Shown here in pieces: positions 62,201-64,000 of a stretch of 64,000 nt of DNA. The notes beneath the pieces were generated by a model that was not told the origin of the DNA, made no database searches, and saw only the letters and a list, made by a program, of their open reading frames with translations. The stretch is from Cyanoderma ruficeps (lineage: Eukaryota > Chordata > Aves > Passeriformes > Timaliidae): contig VZDJ01000041.1 in assembly GCA_008694505.1 (NCBI GenBank), positions 3,242,417 through 3,306,416 on the forward strand, given 5' to 3'. A program made the translations under genes and the position numbers. Numbering within the stretch: position 1 is the stretch's first letter; each line of letters opens with the position of its first letter.

Positions 62201-63009
62201 ATGGTGTAAGGGGGATATTGAGACCTCAGAGGAGAGAGGTTGCTGTCAGGGTGCAGGAGGGCTCAAAAGTGACACAGGGAGGGAGAGGCCTGTAGCACAG
62301 GGACTGTGTCGCTGCCTGCCTTGTCGCCCTTGGAGATGAGCAAGCTTCTCTGAGGGCACGGTGGTTGCCAGTGAGCTGAGCCAGAACACAGCACCCTGCT
62401 GCTTCCTCTCACACGGCCCTCCTCCAGATCACTAAAGGCTTCAAAATAGTAGTTCAGGGTCAGCGTTTCCTTAGGAAGAAATAATGCTTTAAGCTAGTTT
62501 TAGTACAGATTTATTGTCTCTCCTTGCTGACATCGGGCTCCGCTGTTTGTATGTAAATTAGTTACAGATTGAGTATACCGGGGTTAAGATCACTGCTAGC
62601 CTTCTCATCCACGTGATTGCACACATAACAATAGGAGTTTTGCAGATGGCAGCTAAAAAAGGCAAATTCTCCATTTTATAATCAAATGGCTTTTTTAAGA
62701 TGGAATCTTGTATTTATTCCTTGTTTCAGAAACTAAAGTGATAAGCTAGATGACTTTCAGATATTGTTTCAAAGAACTCCAGCTGATTCAATACACTTGT
62801 TGCTGTGCATTCTGGTTTCATGGGTTGATTAACACATTGGTTTAAATGATTTGTTGAAGAACTGCAGAGTAAAAAAAAAATCTAAAGCAGTATGTTAAGA
62901 AATTGTTTGCTAACAGTCAGTTTTTTAAAGCATTTTTAGTGCATTTCTGCAGATGTTTGTCACTTCTGAAATTTCAGTTAATTTAGTTCAATGGATTTTT
63001 TTTTTCTAG
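59235..63009 (+). other. ANKS1B: ANKS1B intron before the PTB exon
   Basis: Intron of 3.8 kb ending in a T-rich tract and CTAG. It holds an A/C-rich low-complexity tract (61364-61446), a 101-codon + strand frame (61540-61845) of unknown identity, and a GC-richer patch at about 62080-62440. No further ANKS1B exon was recognised. Confidence 0.8.
61364..61446. repeat. A/C-rich low-complexity tract
   Basis: Runs of A are separated by CCCC, CCC and CC, with a few G and T residues. It is similar in type to the tract at 44350-44427, suggesting a common mutational or insertional origin. Confidence 0.9.
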
Positions 63010-63081
63010 TATTTAGGTTCTATGCTGGTAAAAGAGTTAAGAGGCACAGAGTCAACACAGGATGCATGTGCGAAGATGAGG
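63010..63081 (+). CDS. ANKS1B: ANKS1B coding exon: start of PTB domain
   Basis: This 24-codon exon lies between TTTTTTCTAG and the consensus donor AGG|GTAAGT, phase 0 at both ends. It encodes YLGSMLVKELRGTESTQDAC then AKMR, the first beta strand and start of the first helix of the PTB (phosphotyrosine-binding) domain. In AIDA-1 this domain has been reported to bind the APP cytoplasmic tail. YLGS is the usual PTB first-strand motif. V replaces the I of mammals, a conservative change. The following PTB exons lie beyond the window, so the gene is truncated at the right edge. Confidence 0.98.
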
Positions 63082-64000
63082 GTAAGTTTGTAAACCTACT
63101 CCTTTCTCTATTTTAATAGTATTAAATAACACCAATCTGTGATTGCTTGTACTGTACCTCTTTTGCTTTTATAATGTACTGTTACCCATTTCCTTTCCTT
63201 GCTTTTACATTGATATTCAATCGGAAATCTATTCTGTCTTATATCTTAATCTGAATACCAAAACTTAAAGATAAGTTTTTATTTTACATGTTTCATTAAA
63301 CACAAAAACCTAAATGTATGTGTTATGTTTTCTCATGAATCTTTGAGTATGTTTCAAAGTACTGTCCGCACAATTTAAGCATGCCCATATCCAATTGTTT
63401 TATAAACAGTATTCATAGCTTTTATATGATAATCTAGATTGAATTTTCAATGTTAAATATGTAGTAGTAAATATATAACATGCTACCACCAAATACACTG
63501 GTTTTTATGTATGGTCTAATCCAACAGTCCTATGGATAATTTTACTCACATGAGCATTTCCTTTAATTATGAGTTACTTACACACTTTTTGATAAAAGGG
63601 TGAAATGAGATCTAACTCAGTTTCATCTGATGGTGAAAAAGGAGCTAGGTTTCCCTCAGACCATTAAGAATATGTTTTCCTGTGGCTCTTTGACCTGATA
63701 TTGGTTTGTAGAAAATTGCAGTAGCCTATCTCCAAGAAACATGCTGCCGGAAACTGAAAACAAGCCATAGCCTGATTTATTCCCAACTATAGTTGAAATG
63801 AGAACACACCTGTTCACAGCCATGGTGAACATATCATGGTCTGTCATGATTAATTAATGAAGAATATAATTGTTTGCTAATCTGCCGAATGCGTAAAATT
63901 GCCTAGATGTGAAACGCGGCAGAAAGAGTGAGCAAAATCTTTTCGTCTGTTTATCATACATCTCTTATGCAAGATATCTCTGAGCACAAGACATGACATT
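63082..64000 (+). other. ANKS1B: ANKS1B intron, continues past the window end
   Basis: AT-rich intron following the PTB exon. The next PTB exon was searched for by eye and not found before 64000. No repeats or RNA genes were recognised. Confidence 0.8.

Noticed and set aside
37157..63081. Assignment to the paralogue ANKS1A
   Set aside because: The EPSGNHTPPQ, ARRRRNENYFDD and [17 protein letters not shown] segments fit ANKS1B; ANKS1A differs clearly in this linker.

Overview
This window is vertebrate nuclear DNA, almost certainly from a bird. It is AT-rich intronic sequence with GT-AG exons, and its interspersed repeats are dominated by CR1 LINE 3' fragments, the typical avian repeat. It also carries one solo LTR. 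There are no operons, prokaryotic genes, tRNA/rRNA genes or CRISPR arrays that I can see. One base is undetermined (N at 44691), so this is draft assembly sequence.

One protein-coding gene can be identified with confidence: ANKS1B (AIDA-1, EB-1), on the + strand. AIDA-1 is a neuronal postsynaptic scaffold with ankyrin repeats, two SAM domains and a C-terminal PTB domain. The window holds five coding exons of its 3' half. They encode the end of SAM2 (37157-37264), the SAM2-PTB linker (42500-42679), a short insert present only in some isoforms (53908-53979), the second linker segment (59106-59234) and the first strand of the PTB domain (63010-63081). All five begin and end on codon boundaries and are multiples of three (108, 180, 72, 129, 72 bp), so any of them can be skipped without a frameshift. 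The ankyrin repeats, SAM1, most of SAM2 and the rest of the PTB domain lie outside the window.

Layout: 1-37 is poly(A). About 45-1350 is a dense CpG island with several + strand splice donors and no TATA box. It is best explained as an internal promoter for short ANKS1B transcripts lacking the ankyrin and SAM regions, although the first-exon structure is unproven. 1.4-37.1 kb is intron-like DNA with CR1 copies, the solo LTR (23605-24148), a 67-bp duplication with a hairpin, and a candidate enhancer-like AT-rich block. 37.1-64 kb holds the five exons, separated by introns with more CR1 copies, an A/C-rich and T/G-rich pair of low-complexity tracts, a second small CpG-rich patch next to the alternative exon, and purine and pyrimidine tracts.

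I see no clearly undescribed gene system. The observations most worth checking are the CpG-island promoter, the CpG-rich patch beside the cassette exon, the frame-neutral exon architecture, and a few coding-like antisense ORFs in the introns.
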